64,000 nt of DNA from JBARDN01 sp963755705 (GCA_963755705.1 CAVWKW010000001.1:1860001-1924000); one strand, 5' to 3'. Positions 53,268-62,446 are shown, counted from the first letter of the stretch. The notes: a model not told the origin generated them from the sequence alone. Numbers and translations are program-made.

Positions 53268-54305
53268 ATGTACGTATTGGACAACGGCACCCGCTTCGTC
53301 ATCCCGCGCACTGAGATGACTTATCCCGGCCACAGCATGAAGCTGCATCAGAACGCGGCCGACCCGGTGAAGTCTCCGGTCGATCACGTGATGGCGGATT
53401 TCGAGGACGCGTGTCCTTACGAGTTCAAGGGGCCCAAGAGCCGCGCCGTGATGGTCGAGGCGCTGACCACGCTCGACTTCGGAAAGAAGGTGGTGACGGT
53501 CCGTCCGAACAATATCCACTCGAAGTTCTTCAAAGACGATATGGAAGCGATCATGCTCGGCGCTCCCAACCGCTTCCACGGCATCATGCTGCCCAAGACC
53601 CGTGGGGCCGAGGAGATCAAGCAGGTCTCAAAGCTGCTCGATGATCTGGAAAAGCGCGGCGGATGGAAGTATCGCGTGCAGATCGAGTCGCTGATCGAGA
53701 CGCCGCACGCGCTGGTGCACGCTTACGACATTGCGATGGCGTCGGATCGGATGGCGGGGCTGGTGTTCGGAATCGCGGATTTTGCCGCGAACCTGGGAAT
53801 TCGCGATATCGTCGAGAATCAGAACATCAACTTTCTATACTCGAAGCAGGCGGTGGTAGTCGCAGCAAAGGCGGCGGGGCTGCACGCGGTCGACAACGTC
53901 TTTCTGCGCCTGTGGAAGAACACCGACGCGCCCGAGCGCATCGCGCAACTGAAGGGAGAGCTGCGCGCGAAGAACGTGGGCGCGGCAAACCTCGGGATGG
54001 ACGGAACTTGGGTGATCCATCCGCAGCAGGCCGAGATTGCCAATGCCTGCTTCACGCCGACTGCGGAGCAGGTCGAGGATGCGCGCCGCGTGATCAAGCT
54101 CTACCACGAGAAGGGCGGCGGCTCGATGGCGGATCCCAAGACCGGCGAGATGATCGACGAAGCGACGATCAAGATCGCGCTGATGGATATGGCCAAGGGC
54201 GCGCAAGCCGGCCAGGTGAGCGATGCCGAGCTTCGCGAATGGTCCGCCAAGAGCCGCGACATCACAGGCTACGACATCTTGGAGCTCATGCGCCGCGTCG
54301 CATAG
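53268..54305 (+). CDS. HpcH/HpaI-family CoA-ester lyase (malyl/methylmalyl-CoA lyase-like)
   Basis: 345 residues. CitE-like features include the metal-binding MADFEDACPYEFKGPKSRA and VTVRPNNIHSKFF. The sequences HGIMLPKTRGAEEI, QIESLIETPHALV and GLVFGIADFAANLGI follow, and WVIHPQQAEIANACFTPT near the C-terminus. In the ethylmalonyl-CoA pathway Mcl splits beta-methylmalyl-CoA to glyoxylate and propionyl-CoA. Fifty bases after the second MaoC gene; it ends the operon before a palindromic repeat. Confidence 0.85.
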   Translation: MYVLDNGTRFVIPRTEMTYPGHSMKLHQNAADPVKSPVDHVMADFEDACPYEFKGPKSRAVMVEALTTLDFGKKVVTVRPNNIHSKFFKDDMEAIMLGAPNRFHGIMLPKTRGAEEIKQVSKLLDDLEKRGGWKYRVQIESLIETPHALVHAYDIAMASDRMAGLVFGIADFAANLGIRDIVENQNINFLYSKQAVVVAAKAAGLHAVDNVFLRLWKNTDAPERIAQLKGELRAKNVGAANLGMDGTWVIHPQQAEIANACFTPTAEQVEDARRVIKLYHEKGGGSMADPKTGEMIDEATIKIALMDMAKGAQAGQVSDAELREWSAKSRDITGYDILELMRRVA

Positions 54306-54307
54306 CA

Positions 54308-54492
54308 GGCAGAGCAGCACCCTCACCCGCGCGTCACGGCGATTGCAAAAAAGAGCAGTCGCCGCGCCGCGCCGCCCTCTCCCGGGGGGAGAAGGTATTT
54401 CAGATCGCGACGCGCGGCATTTTGCTCCTACCGATTCCCTCTCCCTCCGGGAGAGGGTGCCGCGAAGCGGCGGGTGAGGGTGCTGCTCTGCC
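54308..54492. repeat. 185-bp element with perfect 23-bp terminal inverted repeats
   Basis: The ends, 54308-54330 and 54470-54492, are exact reverse complements (outer bases GGCAGAGCAGCACCC). An inner hairpin GGCGATTGC / GCAGTCGCC with an A-rich loop and two CCCTCTCCC-type pairs lie inside. A related half-copy is at 7948-8040. No gene is inside. The form is that of a small non-autonomous or REP-like element. It separates the lyase gene from the serine hydrolase gene. The following 110 bases up to 54602 hold nothing recognised. Confidence 0.8.
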
Positions 54493-54601
54493 TTCCGCTT
54501 GTTTGTCCCGCTGCTATTGAACGCGGCGTTGTAGCCGTTCACGCGCGCGCCTGCGGATGTGTTATTGATCGGCGTAAATCCGCTTACGGGAGTGACCGTC
54601 G

Positions 54602-55792
54602 ATGCCTTCCAAGAATCTAATTGCTGATAGCCCGCGCGACGCGGGACTCGATAACGCAAAAGTAGATGCGCTGTTCGAGCGCGCACAGCGCGAAATAAAG
54701 GAGGGGTTGCTGCCTTCTGTCCAGATCGCGATCGCGCGTAACGGAAAAATCGGCGCGATGCGCACCTACGGGCACGCGGTTCAGGGCGGAGCGGACAAGC
54801 CCGCCACCAACGACACGCTCTACACCATCTTCTCCTGCACCAAGGCGATCATGTCCGCGGCTGCGTGGATTCTTATCGGTGAAGGCAAGCTCAACCCCGC
54901 GGAGCGAGTGTCGGCGATCATCCCCGAGTTCGCCAGCAACGGCAAAGAAGCGATCACCGTCGAGCAGGTTCTGCTCCACGTCGGCGGGTTTCCCAACGCG
55001 CCTTATCCGCAGGACGAATGGCTCGATCGCAAGAAGCGCGTCGAGCGTTTCGCCAAGTGGCGGCTCGAATGGCCGGTCGGCAGCAAATTTGAATATCATC
55101 CGACCTCCGGCTTCTGGGTGATCGCAGAGATAATCGAGCGGCGCACGGGGAAGGACTTCCGCGAATTCGTGCGCGAGCGGATCGCGCTGCCGCTTGGAAT
55201 ACCGGAGATGCGCGTCGGGCTGCCGCGCGAATCCCACGACCGCGTCGCCGAGCTTTGCTATGTGGGTGAAGCGATGACCGACGCGGAGCGAAAAGAGCTC
55301 GGGCTGCCGGAGATGCCGGAGACGGAAGTTACTGAGGAAGCGATCCTCGGATTCAACCGCGCCAACGTGCGCGAAGCTGGCGTGCCCGGCGGCGGTGGAA
55401 TCATGACGGCGGGCGATCTCGCGCTCTTCTACCAGGGACTGTTGCACAATCGCGATACCAAGGGCGCGCCGATCTGGAAGCCGGAAGCACTGAAGGATGC
55501 GCTGCGCGTGCGCTCGGGCGACTACAAGGATCCAATCTTCGGCGTGCCGGTAAATCGCGCGCTCGGAGTGGTGATTGCCGGTGGCGACGGACGCGCGAAC
55601 TATCGCGGCTTCGGCAGGACCAACTCCGCGCTTGCATTCGGACACGGCGGCGCAGGCGGACAAATTGGATGGGCCGATCCAGCGACGGGAATTTCGATCG
55701 GATACTGCACCAACGGTTTCGATCGCAACGACATGCGCCAGGCGCGGCGCGGCACCGCGATCTCGAGCCTCGCGGCGGTGTGCGCAGGGTAA
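54602..55792 (+). CDS. Serine beta-lactamase-like hydrolase (class C / EstB type)
   Basis: 396 residues. The active-site SxxK is SCTK at 78-81, in IFSCTKAIMSAAAW. The Tyr of the family Y-x-N/S motif is probably in EYHPTSGFWVIAEIIE. The region LAFGHGGAGGQIGWADPATGIS provides the HxG motif. It has no signal peptide, so a cytoplasmic esterase or peptidase is more likely than an antibiotic-degrading enzyme. The gene is followed five bases later by a pirin gene. Confidence 0.82.
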   Translation: MPSKNLIADSPRDAGLDNAKVDALFERAQREIKEGLLPSVQIAIARNGKIGAMRTYGHAVQGGADKPATNDTLYTIFSCTKAIMSAAAWILIGEGKLNPAERVSAIIPEFASNGKEAITVEQVLLHVGGFPNAPYPQDEWLDRKKRVERFAKWRLEWPVGSKFEYHPTSGFWVIAEIIERRTGKDFREFVRERIALPLGIPEMRVGLPRESHDRVAELCYVGEAMTDAERKELGLPEMPETEVTEEAILGFNRANVREAGVPGGGGIMTAGDLALFYQGLLHNRDTKGAPIWKPEALKDALRVRSGDYKDPIFGVPVNRALGVVIAGGDGRANYRGFGRTNSALAFGHGGAGGQIGWADPATGISIGYCTNGFDRNDMRQARRGTAISSLAAVCAG

Positions 55793-55797
55793 GGGCG

Positions 55798-56496
55798 ATG
55801 CTGACGATCCGGAAAGCTGACGCTCGCGGCCACACGCTGATCGACTGGCTCGACAGCCATCACACGTTTTCGTTCGGAGACTATTACGATCCGGCGGCTA
55901 TGGGATTTTCCGTGCTGCGCGTGATCAACGATGACGTCGTGGCGGCCAGCGGCGGCTTCCCTACGCATCCGCATAACAACATGGAGATCGTGACCTGGGT
56001 GCTCTCCGGCGCGCTCGAGCATCGCGACAGCCTTGGCAACGGCTCCGTCATCCGGCCCGGCGACGCGCAGCGGATGACCGCGGGGACGGGAGTCACCCAC
56101 AGCGAGTTCAACGCGTCGAAGACCGAGCCGGTTCATTTTCTGCAGATGTGGCTGCTTCCCGATCAGCGCGGTCTCGCGCCCAGCTACGAACAGCGCAACT
56201 TCGCCGAATCGGAGCGCCGCGGCAGGATGCGGCTCGTCGCTTCGCCTGACGGCGCGGATGGATCGGTCACGATTCATCAGGGCGCGCGACTTTACGACGG
56301 AGTCCTGGGCGCAGGCGAGTCGATCGCTCATCCGCTGGACAGCAAGCGCAAGGGATGGCTTCACGTCGCGCGCGGCGCGGTCAAAGTAAATGACGCGACG
56401 CTCAAGGCCGGTGACGGCGCGGCGATCGAAAATGAATCCGGGCTGAAGCTGGCGGCATCTGAAAATTCGGAAGTGCTGCTGTTCGATCTACCCTAG
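55798..56496 (+). CDS. Pirin-family cupin protein
   Basis: 232 residues from the ATG at 55798. The frame extends upstream only inside the previous gene. The pirin metal-binding residues are in FPTHPHNNMEIVTWVLSGAL (His, His, Glu) and TGVTHSEFN. It is related to YhhW, which oxidises quercetin, but the natural substrate is not known. It probably shares a transcript with the serine hydrolase. Confidence 0.88.
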   Translation: MLTIRKADARGHTLIDWLDSHHTFSFGDYYDPAAMGFSVLRVINDDVVAASGGFPTHPHNNMEIVTWVLSGALEHRDSLGNGSVIRPGDAQRMTAGTGVTHSEFNASKTEPVHFLQMWLLPDQRGLAPSYEQRNFAESERRGRMRLVASPDGADGSVTIHQGARLYDGVLGAGESIAHPLDSKRKGWLHVARGAVKVNDATLKAGDGAAIENESGLKLAASENSEVLLFDLP

Positions 56497-56612
56497 CCAT
56501 GGAAGATGCCGCGCGGCCCTGTGAGGCGCCCGGCTCCAACGGAGCGAGACGCCCGCCTTCGCGGCGAAGCGCGGCGCGGCGATCCATCGCCAGGTCGGCG
56601 CCGCATAAATGA

Positions 56613-57686
56613 TTAGCTGAGCGGGTAGCGGAATTCGTCGAACATTTCGCGCCATCGAGCTTGTACCTGCGGCCGCCATTGCTCGGCCGATCGCACTTGC
56701 GGGCGCGGCCGCTCGGCAAAGTACGCGCTCACCTTCGGCAACATCGCGGAGGAATCGCCAAGCGCCAGGCGATCGTACACCAGCGCGATTGAGCCGCACG
56801 GATCCGCAATCAGATCTTCGTAGCGGAGAGTCGTGTAGCGGCCGGATGGCAAGCTCGCCAGCGCGCTTTGAAGCTTTCGTTCCAACGCTATACGCGTTTC
56901 AAAAATCCTGTCGATCAGTAACTCCTGCGCGAGTGATGCGGTCAGCGCGTAGCGCTTCCACATGCTTTGCCAAAGCCTCAGGTTCGAAGCAAAAACCGCG
57001 CAAGGCTCGCGCACCAGCCGGATAAACATCGCGCCGGGCAGCAGCGTGGCAAGCCTGCGAACTCGAAACGAGTTGGCGGGAGATTTGAGCAGCAGCCGCT
57101 TATCGGTACCGCGCGCGTATGCCGTCGCTCTCAAAATCCAGGTCATCGTTTCGTTCCATCCAAGCTGCTGTGCGTGATCGAACTGGTCTGGATCGCAAAG
57201 TTCCTCGAACCGCTCGAGTGCGCCGGGAAACATGAAGGCTTCGTAGGGCGAGACCGCTCCCATGCAGAGCAGGGCGAACTCTTCCTCCTGCGGCGAGGAA
57301 GGCGAAACGCTCATGTCGCCGGCCGGACGGATGACTCGATTCTCGCCGCGCGCGCGATGCGCCGTGAGCAGGAATTGATGCGGGTTGAAGCACTGGTAAG
57401 TGCTGGGAGCCGCAAAGCGATCATCCAGCGCCAGCAGCTCATGCAGCAAAGTCGTTCCGCTGCGCCAATATCCAACCAGAAACAGCGGTAGCCGCGGGCT
57501 TACCTGGTCCAGGACGCGCGCGTAGATCCGCGCCTGAAGAGTATCGAGCGCCGACAGTGCGCCTCCGGCAAGATAGAAGCGCAGCGCGAGGCCGCGATCG
57601 ATCGGCTGGGGGTTGCGGCTGCGGATGCCGCGCCATGCCCCGGCGTTCAAGTTGAATACCGGCCGGGTCCATGCGCGTGCGCTCAT
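56613..57686 (-). CDS. Sulfotransferase
   Basis: 357 residues. The 5'-phosphosulfate-binding motif is LVGYWRSGTTLLHELLALD at about residues 69-87, and the second site is IRLVREPCAVFASNL. The rest is helical. It transfers sulfate from PAPS to a hydroxyl of a glycan, lipid or other acceptor. It starts within the last bases of the membrane phosphotransferase-like gene (ATGA overlap), so the two are translationally coupled. Confidence 0.85.
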   Translation of the reverse strand: MSARAWTRPVFNLNAGAWRGIRSRNPQPIDRGLALRFYLAGGALSALDTLQARIYARVLDQVSPRLPLFLVGYWRSGTTLLHELLALDDRFAAPSTYQCFNPHQFLLTAHRARGENRVIRPAGDMSVSPSSPQEEEFALLCMGAVSPYEAFMFPGALERFEELCDPDQFDHAQQLGWNETMTWILRATAYARGTDKRLLLKSPANSFRVRRLATLLPGAMFIRLVREPCAVFASNLRLWQSMWKRYALTASLAQELLIDRIFETRIALERKLQSALASLPSGRYTTLRYEDLIADPCGSIALVYDRLALGDSSAMLPKVSAYFAERPRPQVRSAEQWRPQVQARWREMFDEFRYPLS

Positions 57687-59584
57687 GGACTATTCGGCCT
57701 CGGGCCGCGGCCGAGCGCGGCGCCGAAGCGCCGCTGGATCTCTTCGAGCAATTCCATCGCGACGGCGGAATGCGCGGAGGCGTAGCGTGATTCCTCCGGG
57801 TCTTTGACCGTGTCGAAAAGCTCGATCCGGCCGGAAGGAAAATACCAGACGAGATGATAGGGCGCGGAGTCCGCCGCGATCGCTCCCTCGGCGGGGCGGT
57901 GAAACGGACTCGACCGAACCAGATACATCGAGAAGGCTGTCTGCCGTTTCGAGTCAGCCGGTGCTCCGCCGATCAGCGGATGACCGTCCGTCGCGGGCGG
58001 TATGTCGATGCCGAGTAATTTGAGCAGCGTCGGTGCGATATCGGTGAGGTCACCTTCCTGCGTCTCGGTGTAGCCGCGGCTCTGGCCGGGCAGCGAAATC
58101 AGCAGGGGGATGTGGGTTTCCGTGTAACGCAGATCCGGCGACATGTGCGTCCACCATCCGCCGGTAAAGTTCTCACCGTGATCGGAAGTCACGATCAGGA
58201 TCGTATTCGCGCCGCGATGGCTTGCCGCCATCCAGTCAAGGAACTGCCCGAGAGCGTTGTCGCAATCGGCGATGTCTTCGTCGTAGCGGCGCCGCAGCAA
58301 ATCGACTCGGGGCTGCATCGCCGGCGGATACTGCGCTGGCGGCGTTCGCCAGAAGTATTGCGCTTGAGTGGTAAATTCCGATCCCCGTTGAAACTTGCCC
58401 TGGAAGCCCGGGCCGGTCACGTAAGGAGCATGCGGCGGAAAAATGTGAATCCACAGCATGTAGGGCGCTTGCGTGCCCCGAATAAAATCGCGGGCCGAGC
58501 GGAAGACCGCGCGCGGCTCGACCCACGGCTGCTGGTTGAAACGGCCGAAGCATCCGAAATTCCTGAACAGATCATCAACCACAAGATGGTTGACCGCGTC
58601 GAACAGGACGCTATTCCGTAGCTGCATCAGGAAGGTCCCCGGGAAAAACCACGGGGTCATCGGCGGCCACGGCAGGCTCGAAAAGGAATCTGCGAGACGC
58701 AAGGTCAGCGGATGCGCCGCCGGATTGGTGACGATCGCGGCGGTCGCGTATCCGTGGCTGCGCAGGATCCAGGCGAGGTTGTTCTGGCGAAGGCGGCCGG
58801 GGACATGTCCATTCAACTGGAAGACTCGATTAGTCAGCGGATACTGTCCGGTCAAAATCGACGCGACCGCGGGAGTGGTAAAATCCGCAGTCGAAAAGAA
58901 ATTGACGAAGTTATAGCTGTGCTGGGCCAGGCGCTCGAATTGCGGTGTAGTCGGAAGCCCGTAACCGTAGAGCGACATATCCTGCGCGCCGAGCGCGTCG
59001 AAGCTGATCAGCACCACGTCGGGTTTCGCCGAAGCGCTTTCATCCAAGGGCCGCGGCGGCGGCAGCGGATCAAAGCCGCGCCATCCGAAGCCGCCGATCA
59101 GAACGGGGATCAGCAGCACAGCACAGACGGCCAATATGCCCTGCGCCGATTGGTTGAGGCGGTTCAGCACGGAGAAGGTGTGATGCCAGCCGACGATCGT
59201 GATTAACGTGATCGCGGCCACGATCAGGGCCGCCTGCGCGACGACACTCGCGATCGGGCTAATCGCCGTGGCTGGAAGATTGAGCAACTGAAGGCAGCAC
59301 AGGATCGCGATCACGACTGTGAGCATCCCGGCGCAATTAGTCTCGGCCCGAACATCCGACAGCTTGAGAGCGCGAGCCGCCCAGAGGGCAAGCGCGAGAA
59401 ATCCCGCGCATAGCGCTTCGAGCAACAGTAGCGCCGTCAGCTCGAGTGACACTTCGGAAACCGCGCCCGTCACCGACAGGTACACGATCATCGCAGGCAA
59501 CGCTCTGAAGATGACGATTGGCGCGAGAAACAGGACCGTGGGCACCGCAAGACTGCGGAACATCAACCACCACCGTCCGCGCAT
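57683..59584 (-). CDS. Membrane alkaline-phosphatase-superfamily protein (LtaS/sulfatase-like)
   Basis: 633 residues. Several transmembrane segments occupy the first 170 residues. The catalytic periplasmic domain starts KPDVVLISFDALGAQDMSLYG, with the nucleophile region ADFTTPAVASILTG. The residue at the usual Cys/Ser of sulfatases is Thr, as in lipoteichoic acid synthases and phosphoethanolamine transferases. Metal-binding SDHGENFTGG and MSPDLRYTETHIPLL follow. A phosphoglycerol- or phosphoethanolamine-type transferase is more likely than a sulfatase. It is between a small AYIDP protein and a sulfotransferase. Confidence 0.78.
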   Translation of the reverse strand: MRGRWWLMFRSLAVPTVLFLAPIVIFRALPAMIVYLSVTGAVSEVSLELTALLLLEALCAGFLALALWAARALKLSDVRAETNCAGMLTVVIAILCCLQLLNLPATAISPIASVVAQAALIVAAITLITIVGWHHTFSVLNRLNQSAQGILAVCAVLLIPVLIGGFGWRGFDPLPPPRPLDESASAKPDVVLISFDALGAQDMSLYGYGLPTTPQFERLAQHSYNFVNFFSTADFTTPAVASILTGQYPLTNRVFQLNGHVPGRLRQNNLAWILRSHGYATAAIVTNPAAHPLTLRLADSFSSLPWPPMTPWFFPGTFLMQLRNSVLFDAVNHLVVDDLFRNFGCFGRFNQQPWVEPRAVFRSARDFIRGTQAPYMLWIHIFPPHAPYVTGPGFQGKFQRGSEFTTQAQYFWRTPPAQYPPAMQPRVDLLRRRYDEDIADCDNALGQFLDWMAASHRGANTILIVTSDHGENFTGGWWTHMSPDLRYTETHIPLLISLPGQSRGYTETQEGDLTDIAPTLLKLLGIDIPPATDGHPLIGGAPADSKRQTAFSMYLVRSSPFHRPAEGAIAADSAPYHLVWYFPSGRIELFDTVKDPEESRYASAHSAVAMELLEEIQRRFGAALGRGPRPNSP

Positions 59585-59591
59585 GAGGGAC

Positions 59592-59876
59592 TTAGCTCCT
59601 GACTCCGGGTTCGGCGCGATCGGGATCGATTCCTTTCCATCGATTGCGGATGGATTTGACGAGCTTTTTGATTTCGTTGCGGCAATAGAAAAGGAACGAA
59701 AGAAAGATCGACGCGAGCGGGGCGAGAACCTGCCATAGAAATCCGCCGGCGTTCGGATCGATATAGGCCCAGCATTCGCCGCGCCATGACAGCACCAGCA
59801 TCAGCGCGATTGCAACCGTTAACATCGCAGGCGAGAGCCGCGCGGTTGCAGGAATCTCGGTAGCAGATTCTTCCAT
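59592..59876 (-). CDS. Small AYIDP-motif membrane protein
   Basis: 94 residues. Two hydrophobic helices bracket AYIDPNAGGFLWQVL, a variant of the AYIDPGTGSxLLQ motif found in small membrane proteins near surface polysaccharide and phosphatase genes. The basic C-terminus (CRNEIKKLVKSIRNRWKG) is probably cytoplasmic. It is seven bases before the phosphatase-superfamily gene and likely co-transcribed. The molecular function is not known. Confidence 0.7.
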   Translation of the reverse strand: MEESATEIPATARLSPAMLTVAIALMLVLSWRGECWAYIDPNAGGFLWQVLAPLASIFLSFLFYCRNEIKKLVKSIRNRWKGIDPDRAEPGVRS

Positions 59877-59934
59877 TTGAAGCAGACTCGCGGATTTACT
59901 TTCGCACTTCCAGCCGGGCCTTCGCCAGCCGGAT

Positions 59935-60723
59935 TCAGCGTGCCCTGCGGATGATGCCGCTATGACGCCGCGCGGCCACGCGCAGCGGGCGTGAGCCGAG
60001 CGCGCGCAGGTAGGCTCTGACGGCCTTTTCCAATCCGATATAGATGGCGTCGGAAATCAGTGCGTGGCCGATCGAGGTCTCGTCGAGGTTCGGAAGCGCC
60101 TTCACGTAGGCCGGAATATTCGCGAGGTTCAAATCGTGTCCCGCATTCACTCCCAGGCCGACGCGATGCGCGGCGCGCCCGGCCTCGCGATGCAGCGCGA
60201 GAATCTTGCGGCCCGCGGCGGTTCCGAAGGCATGCGCGTAGGGACCGGTGTAGAGCTCGACGCGATCAGCGCCCAGCTCCCGCGCGCGTAACGCGGCGTC
60301 GGAGTCGGCTTCGATAAACAGGCTGGTGCGAATTCCACACGCGCGCAGCCGCTCCAGCACGTCGCGCAGCCACTCGACGCCCGAGGCAAGATTCCATCCG
60401 GCATTCGAGGTAATGACGCCCGGCGGATCTGGCACCATCGTGCACTGCGTAGGCCGCACCTCCGTCACCAGGTCAAGGAACTCGGGACCAGGGTAGCCTT
60501 CGATATTGAATTCGACCTGCTTGAATTCCGCGGCGAGCATCGCGGACAGATCGAGGACGTCCCGGGTGGTGATGTGGCGCGCGTCGGGGCGCGGATGCAC
60601 CGTGATACCGTGGCATCCGGCGCCGATCGCGACGCGCGCGGCCTCGAGCACGCTCGGCCGATCGCCGCCACGCGAGTTGCGCAGCACCGCGATCTTGTTG
60701 ACGTTGACGCTCAGCTTGATCAT
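59935..60723 (-). CDS. pdxJ: Pyridoxine 5'-phosphate synthase
   Basis: 262 residues from the ATG at 60723. The frame is open upstream, but the family begins here with MIKLSVNVNKIAVLRNSRGG. Conserved parts are GITVHPRPDARHI, the EFNIEGYPG loop, and LGVNAGHDLNLANI. It condenses 1-deoxyxylulose 5-phosphate and 3-amino-2-oxopropyl phosphate in vitamin B6 synthesis. The C-terminus has an Arg-rich extension. Confidence 0.93.
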   Translation of the reverse strand: MIKLSVNVNKIAVLRNSRGGDRPSVLEAARVAIGAGCHGITVHPRPDARHITTRDVLDLSAMLAAEFKQVEFNIEGYPGPEFLDLVTEVRPTQCTMVPDPPGVITSNAGWNLASGVEWLRDVLERLRACGIRTSLFIEADSDAALRARELGADRVELYTGPYAHAFGTAAGRKILALHREAGRAAHRVGLGVNAGHDLNLANIPAYVKALPNLDETSIGHALISDAIYIGLEKAVRAYLRALGSRPLRVAARRHSGIIRRAR

Positions 60724-60889
60724 CGCAGCAACTTCACTCGAATAGGCTCCGCGAGGCAACTGCGCGTGCGAGCTTCGTAGCATGACGCTTCGGGATTTCT
60801 CGGGCAGGGCTCGAAATGATGGGATGAGCTTTCGTTGCGCGATGCGGTGTCGGCGCGCGTTTGCTAGGATCGCGATTGAGCTTGCCACG

Positions 60890-62446
60890 ATGATTCTTTT
60901 GACCGCCGCTGAAAGCCGGGAACTCGATCGGCTTAGCCAGACAAAATACGGCGTCGATTCGTACGCGCTGATGACGCGCGCCGGCGAGGCGGTCGCCGAC
61001 AAGCTTATCGCGCGGTTTTCCGACGCGGCTCGCGCGGGCGTTCTGGCCATATGCGGCAAGGGCAACAACGGCGGCGATGCGATGGTGGCGGCGCGGCGGC
61101 TGGGTCAGCGCGGAGTTCAGGTTCGAGTCGCGCTGCTCGGATCGAGCCGCGATCTGAAGGGCGACGCTCTGCGTGCGCATGACGAGTTGCTCGCCGCGGG
61201 CGGCGCGATCGTTCAGGCGCAGGACGAAGCGGAACTCGAAGCGGCGTTCGGCGCGCGGCCGGGCGCGATCGTCGATGGGATCTTCGGTACCGGGCTTAAC
61301 GCTCCCGTGCGCGGAGTTGCTCGCGCCGCGATCGAGCGGATGAACGCAATTGGCGCGCCGATCGTCGCCGTCGACATCGCGTCGGGAGTCGATTCCGACA
61401 GCGGCGCGATCATGGGCGCTGCGGTGCGGGCCGCGCTCACCGTCACCTTCGGCTATCCGAAGTTCGGACACGTTTCCTATCCCGGCGCGGAGCATTGCGG
61501 AGAGCTCGAGATCGCGGAGATCGGATTCGCGGCCGAGGCGATCCGCGAGATCGCGCCGCGCGGGCGGTTCTATCAAACCGCCGACGCGCGCGCTCATCTG
61601 AAGCCGCGCGCGGTCGATGCGAACAAGGGAAATTTCGGGCATCCGATCATTATCGCCGGCAGCCGCGGAAAATCCGGCGCAGCGATCCTCGCGTCGCGCG
61701 CCGCGCTGCGCACTGGAGCCGGACTGGTGACGGCGGCAATTCCCGAATCGATTCAAGCGATCGTCGCCGGCGCGCAGGCGGAGTTGATGACCGAAGCGAT
61801 CGCCGAACGCGAGGGACACTTTGCGGGCATCGCGGCGTCGGCGACACTGGCGCATCTGATCGCGGGCAAGAGCGCGATCGTTTTCGGTCCCGGCGCGGGA
61901 ATGAATGATGACACCAAGGACCTTCTTACGTGGTTGCTGCGCGAGGGGGCATCGCCCACGCGTCCGATGCTGATCGACGCCGACGGATTGAACGCTCTGG
62001 CGGCGCTCGGACCCGCGAATGCGGCCGGAGCCGCAGGGCCGATCGTGCTGACGCCGCATCCGGGCGAGATGGCGCGGCTGCTCGGCTCGAGCGCGGCCGA
62101 GATCAACACGAATCGAATCGGCGTGGCGACGAAGCTGGCCAAACTCACCGGCGCGAGCGTGCTGCTGAAGGGCGCGCGCTCGGTCGTCGCCGACGCGAGC
62201 GGCAGGGTGACGGTCAATTCGAGCGGCAACCCCGGGATGGCGACGCCGGGGATGGGCGATGCGCTCTCGGGAATCGTTGGCGCGCTGATGGCGGCCAAGA
62301 TGGATCCGTTCGAGGCGCTGGCGCTGGGCGTGTTCCTGCATGGCCACGCGGCCGACCGCGTCGCGAAACGAATCGGGGCGGTCGGATATATCGCCGACGA
62401 TCTGATCGCAGAGCTTCCGGCGGCGCGTGCGTCGCTCGTCGGCTGA
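60890..62446 (+). CDS. nnr: Bifunctional NAD(P)HX epimerase/dehydratase
   Basis: 518 residues from the ATG at 60890, the family start (MILLTAAESRELDRLSQTKYG). The N-terminal YjeF domain has CGKGNNGGDAMVAARRL and GIFGTGLNAPVRG. The C-terminal kinase-like dehydratase domain has ANKGNFGHPIIIAGSRGKSGA, LTPHPGEMARLLG and the GMATPGMGDALSGIVGAL motif. It repairs hydrated NADH and NADPH. An open frame on the minus strand crosses the last third, discussed elsewhere. Confidence 0.93.
   Translation: MILLTAAESRELDRLSQTKYGVDSYALMTRAGEAVADKLIARFSDAARAGVLAICGKGNNGGDAMVAARRLGQRGVQVRVALLGSSRDLKGDALRAHDELLAAGGAIVQAQDEAELEAAFGARPGAIVDGIFGTGLNAPVRGVARAAIERMNAIGAPIVAVDIASGVDSDSGAIMGAAVRAALTVTFGYPKFGHVSYPGAEHCGELEIAEIGFAAEAIREIAPRGRFYQTADARAHLKPRAVDANKGNFGHPIIIAGSRGKSGAAILASRAALRTGAGLVTAAIPESIQAIVAGAQAELMTEAIAEREGHFAGIAASATLAHLIAGKSAIVFGPGAGMNDDTKDLLTWLLREGASPTRPMLIDADGLNALAALGPANAAGAAGPIVLTPHPGEMARLLGSSAAEINTNRIGVATKLAKLTGASVLLKGARSVVADASGRVTVNSSGNPGMATPGMGDALSGIVGALMAAKMDPFEALALGVFLHGHAADRVAKRIGAVGYIADDLIAELPAARASLVG

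Noticed and set aside
54602..55792. A true antibiotic-degrading class C beta-lactamase
   Set aside because: No signal peptide and only the general SxxK hydrolase motifs are present.
57683..59584. A sulfatase, suggested by the neighbouring sulfotransferase
   Set aside because: The Cys or Ser that is converted to formylglycine is absent; Thr is in its place, pointing to a phosphotransferase-type enzyme.
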